Part shown: in pieces, positions 34,993 through 43,918 of the stretch | How positions within the stretch are numbered: position 1 is the first letter of the stretch | Layout of the letters: each line of letters begins with the position of its first letter | NCBI GenBank assembly: GCA_041480065.1 | Contig: JBGOZF010000007.1 | Coordinates: 1 to 64,000, forward strand | Direction of reading: 5' to 3' | DNA: 64,000 nt | From: Fen-999 sp041480065 | GTDB lineage: Bacteria; Pseudomonadota; Gammaproteobacteria; Burkholderiales; Rhodocyclaceae | Program-made: the position numbers and the translations under genes | Notes under the pieces: model-generated | What the model was told of the DNA's origin: nothing | Databases searched by the model: none | What the model saw: the letters and a program-made list of their open reading frames with translations, nothing else

Positions 34993-35556
34993 TTATAGCC
35001 CGGCGAAGGCGATGATTCCGTCCAGATAGTCGGCCCAGCGGGTGAAACTGTGATCGCCACCGGTCAGCACCGTCTGGCATGCTCCGGCGTAGCGGGATAC
35101 CGCCTGCCGGTAGTCGAGCAGTTCATCGCCGGTCTCGACCAGCAGCCAGTAGCGCTCCGGTTTTGATACGGGTCCCTCGATAGCCCGTAGTTCCGCGAGG
35201 TGCTCGTGGCTGAACTCGAACTCCTCGCCCGTGTAGAGGTTTCGCTGCGGGCCGAGGAACTGCTTGAGCGAATCGTAAGGTGCCACGGCAGGATTGACCA
35301 ACACCGCCCGCAGCCCGTGTTTCTCCGCCAGCCGGGTGGCGTAGTAGCCGCCGAGCGACGAACCGACGACAGTTGTTCCCGGCAGGATCATCGATTCGGC
35401 CAGCGCGATTGCTGCCAGAGGTGAAGGCGGCAATTGCGGACAGATGAAACGGTCCGCCAGGCCCCGCTCGGCCATCCGCGACTGCAGGGTCCGCGCCTTG
35501 AAGGACTGCGGGCCGCTGATAAAGCCGTGCAGGTAGAGGACTACGGCTCGGTCCAG
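34993..35556 (-). CDS. YqiA/YcfP-type alpha/beta-hydrolase esterase, apparent CTG start
   Basis: This small alpha/beta hydrolase belongs to the YqiA esterase family. The first ATG in frame (35475) would remove the conserved first strand and oxyanion region. The codons just upstream, in the same frame, encode VVLYLHGFISGPQSFKAR, clearly part of the protein. Between the preceding in-frame TGA and that ATG there is no ATG, GTG or TTG; only a CTG at 35556, preceded by GGGGGTGG about six bases away, can start it. That gives 187 residues, a normal family length, and a 16-bp overlap with the uppP end. The nucleophile is in VVGSSLGGYYA and the histidine in GGDHSFTRW. A sequencing error at the start is the alternative. 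Confidence 0.8.
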   Translation of the reverse strand: MDRAVVLYLHGFISGPQSFKARTLQSRMAERGLADRFICPQLPPSPLAAIALAESMILPGTTVVGSSLGGYYATRLAEKHGLRAVLVNPAVAPYDSLKQFLGPQRNLYTGEEFEFSHEHLAELRAIEGPVSKPERYWLLVETGDELLDYRQAVSRYAGACQTVLTGGDHSFTRWADYLDGIIAFAGL

Positions 35557-36365
35557 TCAACCACCCCCAGTTGCCAGGTGGCGATCACGACTAGGCCGAA
35601 GGCGATCCGGTACCAGGCGAAGATCGTGAAATCGTGCGTGGAGATGAAACGCAACAACCAGCGTACGCACAGGAAGGCCGAGACGAAGGCGGCGATGAAG
35701 CCGACGACCCACATGCCCAGATCGTCGGCCGACAGCAGCGCCCGCTCCTTGTAGGTCTGGTAGGCGGTGGCGGCCAGCAGCGTCGGGATGGCCAGGAAGA
35801 AGGAGAACTCGGTGGCGGCCCGGCGCGAGAGGCCGAACAAAAGGCCGCCGATGATGGTGGCGCCCGAGCGCGAGGTACCGGGGATCAGCGCCAGCGCCTG
35901 GCAAAAGCCCAGCTTGAGGGCGTCGATCGGCGTCAGTTCGTCCACGCTCTCGACGCGGATGCGATGCTTCCTCTTTTCGGCCCAGAGGATGATGAAGGCG
36001 CCGATGATGAAAGCGAGCGCGACGGGTATCGGCTGGAACAGGTGGGCCTTGATCGCCTTGCCGAACGCCAGGCCCAGAATCGCCAGGGGCAGGAAGGCGA
36101 TGAACAGGTTGAGGACGAAACGCTGGGCTGCCACCTCCTTGGACAGGCCGCCGATCACGGCGATGATCTTCGCCCGGTACTCCCAGCACACGGCGAGTAT
36201 GGCGCCGGACTGGATGACGATTTCGAACAGCTTGCCGCGCTCGTCGTTAAAATGCAGCAGATCGCCGGCCAGGATCAGGTGGCCGGTGCTCGAGACGGGC
36301 AGGAATTCCGTCAGGCCCTCGACGATGCCGAGGATCAGGGCGTGCAGTAGCGAACTGATGTCCAT
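35541..36365 (-). CDS. uppP: Undecaprenyl-diphosphatase
   Basis: UppP (BacA) dephosphorylates undecaprenyl pyrophosphate so the lipid carrier can be reused for cell-wall synthesis; overexpression gives bacitracin tolerance. The 274-residue inner-membrane protein has about eight hydrophobic segments and both signature motifs, EGLTEFLPVSSTGHLIL near residue 18 and PGTSRSGATI near residue 170. The ATG at 36365 (MDISSLLHALILG) is the usual start. The esterase frame overlaps its stop by 16 bp. The HD-GYP gene starts divergently 38 bp away. Confidence 0.96.
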   Translation of the reverse strand: MDISSLLHALILGIVEGLTEFLPVSSTGHLILAGDLLHFNDERGKLFEIVIQSGAILAVCWEYRAKIIAVIGGLSKEVAAQRFVLNLFIAFLPLAILGLAFGKAIKAHLFQPIPVALAFIIGAFIILWAEKRKHRIRVESVDELTPIDALKLGFCQALALIPGTSRSGATIIGGLLFGLSRRAATEFSFFLAIPTLLAATAYQTYKERALLSADDLGMWVVGFIAAFVSAFLCVRWLLRFISTHDFTIFAWYRIAFGLVVIATWQLGVVDWTEP

Positions 36366-36402
36366 TGCGGGTTGGTATTTCCAAGGGGCGGGCGAGTCTA
36401 GC

Positions 36403-37614
36403 ATGACGAAAAGAATCGACGTCGACCAGTTGAAACCGGGCATGTACATCGCCGATCTCGGCTCCGACTGGATGGCGCATCCCTTCCTGCGCAGCAGCTT
36501 CCCGGTCAAGGACGAGGCGACCATCGCCAAGATCATCGAATCGGGCATCCACCACGTATACATCGATCCAAGCCAGGGGCTCGACGTCGACGATGCGCCG
36601 ACCCATCACGAGGTCGAGCGGCAACTGGAAGAGGAAATGGCCCAAGTTGCCGCCCAGCCGGCGCCGCAGCGGCGGATCAGCGCCAGCGAGGAAATGGGCA
36701 AGGCGAAGAGGATTCACGCCGAAGCGAACAAGATCATCCACAACATCATGCAGGACGTCCGCATGGGCGAGCAGGTGCAACTGGAGCGGGTGGAGCCGGT
36801 GGTCGAGAAGCTGACCGAGTCCATCCTCAGGAACGGCAGCGCGCTGCTTTCGCTTTGCCAGGTCAAGAACAAGGACGACTATACGTTCCTGCACTCGGTC
36901 TCCGTCTGCGCCTTGCACGTTTCGTTCTGCCACGCCGTCGGCATGGACGCCACCACCATTCGCCTAGCCGGGATCGGCGGGCTGCTGCATGACATCGGCA
37001 AGGTCAAGGTGCCCAGCGAGATACTCAACAAGCCGGGACGACTCGAAGAAGACGAATTCAAAGCCATGAAATCGCATGTGGTCGAGAGCAAGAAGATTCT
37101 CGACCAGACGGCCGGCATCACCGAGACCTCGATCCAGGTCGCCTACGAGCACCACGAACGCCATGACGGCTCAGGCTATCCCCTCGGTTTGAAGGGAGAG
37201 GCGATCTCGCAGATGGGCAGGATGGCCGCCATCTGCGACGTCTACGACGCCATCACCTCGGATCGCGTCTACCACAAGGGCATGGCCCCGCACGAAGCGC
37301 TGCGCAAGATCTTCGAATGGAGCAAGTTCCACTTCGATCCGGCGCTGGTGCAGCAATTTCTGCGCACCATCGGCATCTACCCGGTGGGCACGCTGGTAAT
37401 GCTCGAGTCGGGCCGCATCGGCGTCGTGCTGGAGCAGTCGACGGGCAACCTGCTACACCCGACGATCAGGGTCTTCTACGACGGCAAGCGCAGGCAGTAC
37501 CTGCCCCCGCAGGAGGTCGACCTGTCCCGCCCGGTCGGACAGGGCGGCGGCGACAGGATCACCGGCCACGAAACCGCGGAGAAATGGGGCATCGACCTCA
37601 GCCGCTTCCTGTAG
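36403..37614 (+). CDS. HD-GYP domain c-di-GMP phosphodiesterase
   Basis: This 403-residue cytoplasmic protein probably hydrolyses cyclic di-GMP. Residues 1-130 form a DUF3391 N-terminal module (KRIDVDQLKPGMYIADLGSD). The HD-GYP domain then carries the metal-binding HD (196-197, LLHDIGKVKVPSEILNKPG) and HHERHDGSGYP at 250-260, so both signatures are intact. There is no membrane segment or receiver domain; the DUF3391 part may be the sensor. The ATG at 36403 is chosen over a longer frame that runs through uppP. The end overlaps the convergent YkgJ-like gene by 17 bp. With pili genes nearby, a motility or biofilm role is plausible but only inferred. Confidence 0.92.
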   Translation: MTKRIDVDQLKPGMYIADLGSDWMAHPFLRSSFPVKDEATIAKIIESGIHHVYIDPSQGLDVDDAPTHHEVERQLEEEMAQVAAQPAPQRRISASEEMGKAKRIHAEANKIIHNIMQDVRMGEQVQLERVEPVVEKLTESILRNGSALLSLCQVKNKDDYTFLHSVSVCALHVSFCHAVGMDATTIRLAGIGGLLHDIGKVKVPSEILNKPGRLEEDEFKAMKSHVVESKKILDQTAGITETSIQVAYEHHERHDGSGYPLGLKGEAISQMGRMAAICDVYDAITSDRVYHKGMAPHEALRKIFEWSKFHFDPALVQQFLRTIGIYPVGTLVMLESGRIGVVLEQSTGNLLHPTIRVFYDGKRRQYLPPQEVDLSRPVGQGGGDRITGHETAEKWGIDLSRFL

Positions 37615-37840
37615 CGATTTCCAGGCGCGCCAGATAGTCGAGCGCCTCGTCGCGGCCGGTGCCGCACATTTCCAGCGAAGGCTTCAACCCCGAACAGCAT
37701 GCGGGCCGTAGAGCCTGGCCGAAGACCGAGCAGCGCATGTCGGCGACAAGATGCCGGCAAGCGACGCCTGCCGGCTTGTCCAGGCTGCTGATCGAGGGCG
37801 CGACGCAGCAGGCGCCACAGCCCGGGCGACAGTCCATCAT
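37598..37840 (-). CDS. YkgJ-family cysteine-cluster protein
   Basis: This 80-residue protein has seven cysteines, with the CGACC core near the start (CRPGCGACCVAPSIS) and later CRHL, MRCSVF and CCSGLKPS segments. This matches the short YkgJ/UPF0153 putative zinc- or iron-chelating family, whose function is unknown. Two adjacent ATG codons (37840, 37837) could start it. It lies 10 bp after the PEBP gene on the same strand and overlaps the convergent HD-GYP gene by 17 bp. Confidence 0.85.
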   Translation of the reverse strand: MMDCRPGCGACCVAPSISSLDKPAGVACRHLVADMRCSVFGQALRPACCSGLKPSLEMCGTGRDEALDYLARLEIATGSG

Positions 37841-37850
37841 TTGCGGTGCG

Positions 37851-38402
37851 CTACTTTCGTCCGTAGTGAGCGGTGAAGCTCGCCTTGGCGATGCTGTTGG
37901 CGTTCATCATGAAACCAACCAGCGCGGCGGTGGCATCCTCGGGCACGTCGAGCTTGTCCACCTTCAGCGCATAGACAGTGAAGACGTAGCGGTGCGGCTT
38001 GTCGCCCTTGGGCGGGCAGGGGCCACCCCAGCCGGGCTTGCCGAAATCGGTACGCATTTGCACCACGCCCTTGGGCATCTTCCTGGCCGCGGGGTCGCCG
38101 GAACCCTGCTGCAGACCGTGCATGTCGGCCGGGATGTTGATCACCAGCCAATGCCACCAGCCGCTGCCGCCGGTGGGCGCATCCGGGTCGTGGACCGCCA
38201 CCGCGAAGCCCTTGGTATCCGCCGGCGCGCCCTGCCAGATGACCGCTGGCGAGACGTTCTCGCCCTCGCAGCCGAAGCCGTTGAAGACGTATTTGTTGGC
38301 GATGGGTTTCTGGCCGTCGAGATCGGGGCTGGTCGCCGTGAAGCCGCCGGCATGTGCAAGGAAAGGCAGGAGCAGGGAAAACAACAGCGCAGTGGTCTTC
38401 AT
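37851..38402 (-). CDS. Exported YbhB/YbcL-type PEBP protein
   Basis: This 183-residue protein of the phosphatidylethanolamine-binding protein family has a signal peptide (residues 1-18, MKTTALLFSLLLPFLAHA), so it is probably periplasmic. Family motifs include GCEGENVSPAVIWQGAPADT, VHDPDAPTGGSGWWHWLVINI and GPCPPKGDKPHRYVFTVYAL, shown in parts. Bacterial members have no settled biochemical role. The ATG at 38402 is chosen because it starts the signal peptide. YkgJ follows closely. Confidence 0.93.
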   Translation of the reverse strand: MKTTALLFSLLLPFLAHAGGFTATSPDLDGQKPIANKYVFNGFGCEGENVSPAVIWQGAPADTKGFAVAVHDPDAPTGGSGWWHWLVINIPADMHGLQQGSGDPAARKMPKGVVQMRTDFGKPGWGGPCPPKGDKPHRYVFTVYALKVDKLDVPEDATAALVGFMMNANSIAKASFTAHYGRK

Positions 38403-38518
38403 CGCGAGTCTCCTTGGTGGGGGTTGGAGACGGCAATGGTAGCTCGTTTCCGCGGCGGTATTCGAAACCCGTGACCGGGACAAGGGCGCCCGGTCTGGTC
38501 GTCTACGCCGGCGCACGC

Positions 38519-38839
38519 TCACTTCGCCTGCGCAGCGGGCAAGTCCTGGTGGAAATCCTTCTCGACCTGATCGAGCATGAGCAGCGAAGCGTTGAGCATG
38601 TCGGCCCTCGCATCGTCGGCGAGCTTCTGCAAGTGGGCGACGGTTTCGGGCGGGATCTCGGGTGCGGGCTTCCCGTCGCGAGCGGCGATGAGGGATTCCC
38701 TCATCAGCCCGAAGAACACCGACATGTTCTGCTCGCTGAATATCCGACCGGCCAGGGCGTCGAGTGCGTCATCGGCGGCGGCCGCGGCGGCGGTCGGCAG
38801 CAATGCGCACACCATCAAGACAGTGGCGAATCGTCGCAT
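38519..38839 (-). CDS. Small exported protein of unknown function
   Basis: This 106-residue protein is not assigned to a family with confidence. Residues 1-22 (MRRFATVLMVCALLPTAAAAAA) form a clear signal peptide. The mature part is acidic and predicted largely helical, for example EQNMSVFFGLMRESLIAARDG and ADDARADMLNASLLMLDQVE, given in part. It has no cysteines after the signal peptide. It precedes the PEBP gene on the same strand by 116 bp. It could be a small periplasmic helper, but nothing indicates its partner. Confidence 0.65.
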   Translation of the reverse strand: MRRFATVLMVCALLPTAAAAAADDALDALAGRIFSEQNMSVFFGLMRESLIAARDGKPAPEIPPETVAHLQKLADDARADMLNASLLMLDQVEKDFHQDLPAAQAK

Positions 38840-38933
38840 GGCAGTCTCCTATCGCAGGACAGCAACAGAATAACGTCCGATCACGGCCGGCGGGTGACCG
38901 TCAGCCGCCACGATCTGTGAAATTCTGTGGCGC

Positions 38934-39200
38934 CTACATCTTCCTATAGACCTCGCCGCCGTTCCTGGCAAACTCCACCGCCTTTTCCCCCATGCCCTTG
39001 TTGAGCAGAAATGCGTGAGGTTGGCGCCCGGTTGCGGCAGCATTTCGTCGGGGGATTCGCGCGCCTTGTTGGGCCGAGGCCGAAATCGAACTCGTCTCTG
39101 AACTCGAAGCGCACCATGGGGCACGCGTTGTTGCGCGCCTGGGCGTCGGGGTGCCGCTTGGCGAAATCGGCGGCATTCGGGGGGCGATCTTGTGGCGATA
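38934..39200 (-). pseudogene. Decayed 3' fragment of thiC
   Basis: Read across three frames, the minus strand spells out the end of ThiC. NAADFAKRHPDAQARNNA and MVRFEFRDEFDFGL align with HAADLAKGHPGAQTRDNA and KARFEFRWEDQFNLGL of the intact copy at 40360-42222. Then NKARESPDEMLPQ and LTHFCS follow in another frame, and GMGEKAVEFARNGGEVYRKM ends it in a third. The stretch holding the C-terminal iron-sulphur cysteines (MCGPHFCSM and about 20 residues after it) is deleted. Nothing of the first 500 or so residues is present. At least two frameshifts and one deletion make it non-functional. It lies just downstream of a toxin-antitoxin pair that separates it from intact thiC. Confidence 0.85.
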
Positions 39201-39229
39201 ATGCCGCCGGCCGACGGGTCTCATGCCGG

Positions 39230-39670
39230 CTAAAGGCGTACTTGGCTAATCGTTCCCGCGAGCGTTACCGAAAACATTGCCGGCGGTTCGGCCGAGTTTG
39301 CTTTGCGTAGGAGCTTTGGCCACAGGCGAACAACCAGATCGGCGGTGTCGGCCGCAGAAGCGTTGCCGGAGGCCAGGACAAACGCGACAACCTTGTTATC
39401 GCGGTAGGCCCTGATCTCATTGGGCTTACGGCGAATGTTCTTGTCGCGTGTCAGTACTATCCACCCAGAATTGCCAGCGACTTTGAGCCAATCTTCGTCC
39501 GGGCAGTTGGGAACGAAACGATCATGATGGGGAATGAAAACAATTCGTGCAGCAGTCAGCGCCTCGCCCAAAGGCCTGCTCCAGGCGCAACGGTCGATGA
39601 AGAGCGGCGGCGCGTCAGGCTGCGCGGCATTGTTCGAAGCGAAGGGCCTCTTCGATTTCTTCTTCGCCGA
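39230..39670 (-). CDS. PIN-like toxin of VapC45 type
   Basis: This protein of about 146 residues resembles VapC45/DUF5615-like PIN toxins, which are predicted ribonucleases. Conserved acidic positions occur in FIDRCAWSRPLGEAL, PDEDWLKVAG and VLTRDKNIRRKP. The reading frame starts inside the antitoxin gene; I choose the GTG at 39670, which has AAGGA five bases upstream. This gives a 56-bp overlap with the antitoxin end. Alternative in-frame starts are 39706 or a later codon. The pair structure (antitoxin first, overlapping toxin) fits type II modules. The target RNA is unknown. Confidence 0.75.
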   Translation of the reverse strand, partial: SAKKKSKRPFASNNAAQPDAPPLFIDRCAWSRPLGEALTAARIVFIPHHDRFVPNCPDEDWLKVAGNSGWIVLTRDKNIRRKPNEIRAYRDNKVVAFVLASGNASAADTADLVVRLWPKLLRKANSAEPPAMFSVTLAGTISQVRL

Positions 39671-40319
39671 CACCGTAGTCCTTCGCCATATCGACCATTG
39701 AATCACCGGCGCGGAAGCGATCCACGATTATTTCCGTGGGCACCGCGACCTTGGACAGCACGGGTCGGCCAAACGACAGACGCGGATCGATAACGACGGC
39801 CCGGGGGTGCTTCGCACCGGGCATCGAACTGCGGCTGAAAGGAAACAGACGGACGGGGGAGCCTGTGCGGTCACGCTCAATACGAGCTAGGGCGAGTTCG
39901 AAATCCCCGCGCATTGCCTCCTGGTGCCGAGAAACGTTCAGCAGCTTGGATGCGTGTTCCACAAATAGGTCTATGCCGTTGGTCTTGAATTCACGGTCTA
40001 TCAAGGGACGATCCGACCCGAGACGAGAGCGCAGGAATTGGACGCTGTCCCGAACTCTCGGTAACGAAATTTTATGATGCCGGCGAATGGCGGAAAGGAC
40101 ATGCAACTCGCAAAGGTTCGCGAACGACAGCAGACGCTGGCAATCGTCCGCTGGACGTATCACTGGCTCGAAGCGTTTGGGCTCACCCGCGGTTGATTGA
40201 TAGGCTTGACCAAAGCACCACGCCTTGAGGGTGGCTGGTGGCAATTGAAGAATACGGGCCGCTTCAGAGGCGGTGTAGGCAGGTTGATTGAAGATCGTGC
40301 TCTTTTCGCGGGATTTCAT
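39615..40319 (-). CDS. DUF433-containing antitoxin of VapB45 type
   Basis: This 234-residue protein has an N-terminal MerR-like helix-turn-helix (TASEAARILQLPPATLKAW, about residues 17-35), a central helical region, and a C-terminal DUF433 domain (VVIDPRLSFGRPVLSKVAVP, AKDYGVGEEEIEEALRFE). Size and architecture match mycobacterial VapB45 (Rv2018). It would neutralise the PIN toxin encoded downstream and repress the module. Base composition is lower in G+C than its neighbours by eye, for example near 39950-40080, which suggests transfer. It begins 40 bp after the thiC stop, so it may be read from thiC or from its own promoter in that gap. Confidence 0.8.
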   Translation of the reverse strand: MKSREKSTIFNQPAYTASEAARILQLPPATLKAWCFGQAYQSTAGEPKRFEPVIRPADDCQRLLSFANLCELHVLSAIRRHHKISLPRVRDSVQFLRSRLGSDRPLIDREFKTNGIDLFVEHASKLLNVSRHQEAMRGDFELALARIERDRTGSPVRLFPFSRSSMPGAKHPRAVVIDPRLSFGRPVLSKVAVPTEIIVDRFRAGDSMVDMAKDYGVGEEEIEEALRFEQCRAA

Positions 40320-40359
40320 GGGCTAATGGTAACGGAATTGGCCTTGGTGGATCAAAGAA

Positions 40360-42222
<1,863 letters not shown>

Positions 42223-42305
42223 TGGGGTACTCCTTGGGGCCTGTTTGGACGCTACTGGAAACCCCTGGGGAATGCAACCTGACGGCATTTGGGGCTAAAG
42301 TACGC

Positions 42306-42336
42306 ATTGTAGTGACCGTAATGACTGAAACGGCAA
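42306..42336 (-). promoter_or_regulatory. Weak candidate promoter for thiC
   Basis: On the minus strand TTGCCG (42336-42331) and TACAAT (42311-42306) are separated by 19 bases, longer than optimal. This would give a leader of roughly 75-80 bases before thiC. It lies in the 133-bp gap shared with the divergent carbonic-anhydrase-like gene. Confidence 0.3.
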
Positions 42337-42355
42337 AATAAATCAGGGGCTTCCG

Positions 42356-43918
42356 ATGCGTCTCTCAGCTACTTTCTCGAGTCTAGCCGTGATGGCGGTC
42401 TTCTCGACCGCCGCACTGGCCGCCACGTGGCAGCTGGTCGCGGATGCCAATGGCGAGCGGGTGGAGATCGACAAGGGCCGTATCCTGCGCACCGCCGAAG
42501 GCAAGACCACCGCGTGGACGCGGCTGCAGCTCGGGCGGGAGATGACCGAAGAAGGCGTCCGCTACACCGCCGTGCAGGCGATGAACCGCTATGACTGCGT
42601 CGCCAGGCGCTTCGCCACCGTCAAGCGCGTATATATGCAGGCCGACAAGGCTGTGCGCGAGGAGACCATCGCCAAGCCCAAGGAAGTATCCATCCGGCAG
42701 GGCAGCGTCGACGACATGCTGCTGACCGAAGCCTGCAAACCGCGTACCGTCGGCGAAGCCCGGAAGGTCGCCGAAGCCGCCGCCCAGGCCGCCGCCGAAC
42801 TCAAGGAAGCGAAGCCGGGCGTGATGCACGCCGACATGCGCACGGCCGCCGAGACGCCGCAGGCCAAGACCATTCCGGTCGCCGATGCCGGCAAGCCCGA
42901 AGTGAAGCCGGACGCAGCGCCTGAGCCGAAGGCCGGAGAGGCCAAACCGGCAGGCCAGCGTCCCCGGTTCATCGAACTGCCCAAGATCGACAAGTCCCAG
43001 CTTGAAGACCCTAATGCCGGCGCCAAACCCGCAGAGGCCAAGCCGGCTGAGGCCAAACCAAGCGACAAGGCTGTACCGAAACCCGCCGAGAAGGCCGCGG
43101 CGAAGCCGGCCGAGAAGCCCGCGGTCCCGGCCGCGGACCGGCAGGAACGCGAGCGCCAGTACGCGACGTCCGGCCCACGCAAGGCACGTGCGGCGCGCAG
43201 CCAGCCGCAGGAGCAGCCCCCGCCGCCGGCCATCGCGCATGGCTACGCGCATTGGAGCTACGAGGGCGAAGGTGCGCCCGCCAACTGGGCCAAGCTGCGC
43301 GGCGACTATGCAACCTGCGGCAGCGGCCGGCGCCAGTCGCCGATCGACATTCGCGACGGCATCCGCGTCGACCTCGAACCGATCGCCTTCGATTACAAGC
43401 TGTCGCAGTTCCGCATCGTCGACAATGGCCACACCATCGAGGTCAACGTTGGCGAAGGCAGTTCAATTTCGGTCATGGGCCGAACCTATCGGCTCCAGCG
43501 CTTCAGCTTCCACCGGCCCGGCGAAGAACGGATCAACGGTCGAACGTTCGACATGGGCATCCAATTCGAGCATCAGGACGACGAAGGCAGGAAGGCGGTG
43601 GTCGCCGTGCTTCTCGAGAAGGGTGCCGAGAACCCGCTGATCCAGACGCTCTGGAACAACCTGCCCCTCGAGGTCGACCAGGATGTCGGGCCGGCCGTGG
43701 CCATCGATCTCAAGGCGCTGCTGCCCGAGAACCGCGCCTACTACACCTACATGGGCTCCCTGACGACGCCGCCCTGCACCGAAGATGTGCTCTGGATGGT
43801 GCTCAAGCAGTCGATGCCGATATCGGCCGACCAGGTGGCCATCTTCGCGCGCCTGTACAAGAACAACGCGCGGCCGGTGCAGCCGTCAAACGGGCGGCTG
43901 ATCAAAGAGAGTCGTTAG
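42356..43918 (+). CDS. Exported carbonic-anhydrase-like protein lacking zinc ligands
   Basis: This 520-residue exported protein has a signal peptide (1-22), then a small domain (23-130) of the kind found in surface-adhesin-E-like proteins (ATWQLVADANGERVEID). A Lys/Pro/Ala/Glu linker with KPAEAKPAEAKP follows (about 175-290), then an alpha-carbonic anhydrase domain (295-515). The fold motifs QSPIDIRDG, GRTYRLQRFSFHRPGEE and TYMGSLTTPPCTE are present. The zinc triad is broken: the positions of the first and third histidine are Ser384 and Gln403, and only His386 remains. It is therefore unlikely to hydrate CO2 and may bind a ligand or envelope partner. The end overlaps the convergent mutY gene by 33 bp. 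Confidence 0.85.
   Translation: MRLSATFSSLAVMAVFSTAALAATWQLVADANGERVEIDKGRILRTAEGKTTAWTRLQLGREMTEEGVRYTAVQAMNRYDCVARRFATVKRVYMQADKAVREETIAKPKEVSIRQGSVDDMLLTEACKPRTVGEARKVAEAAAQAAAELKEAKPGVMHADMRTAAETPQAKTIPVADAGKPEVKPDAAPEPKAGEAKPAGQRPRFIELPKIDKSQLEDPNAGAKPAEAKPAEAKPSDKAVPKPAEKAAAKPAEKPAVPAADRQERERQYATSGPRKARAARSQPQEQPPPPAIAHGYAHWSYEGEGAPANWAKLRGDYATCGSGRRQSPIDIRDGIRVDLEPIAFDYKLSQFRIVDNGHTIEVNVGEGSSISVMGRTYRLQRFSFHRPGEERINGRTFDMGIQFEHQDDEGRKAVVAVLLEKGAENPLIQTLWNNLPLEVDQDVGPAVAIDLKALLPENRAYYTYMGSLTTPPCTEDVLWMVLKQSMPISADQVAIFARLYKNNARPVQPSNGRLIKESR

Noticed and set aside
35767..36402. Longer N-terminus for the HD-GYP protein
   Set aside because: The upstream part of that frame is antisense to uppP, and DUF3391 starts at the chosen ATG (36403).
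38934..39224. 96-codon open frame as an intact small gene
   Set aside because: Only its last 20 codons match ThiC in frame; the rest is the wrong frame of decayed thiC, so it is treated as a pseudogene.
42223..42355. TPP riboswitch before thiC
   Set aside because: An AACCTGACGGCATT string on the plus strand looked suggestive, but it is on the wrong strand and the other conserved helices are absent.
43017..43120. Tandem repeat as a CRISPR or minisatellite
   Set aside because: The repeats encode the KPAE linker of the carbonic-anhydrase-like protein in frame; units are short and irregular.
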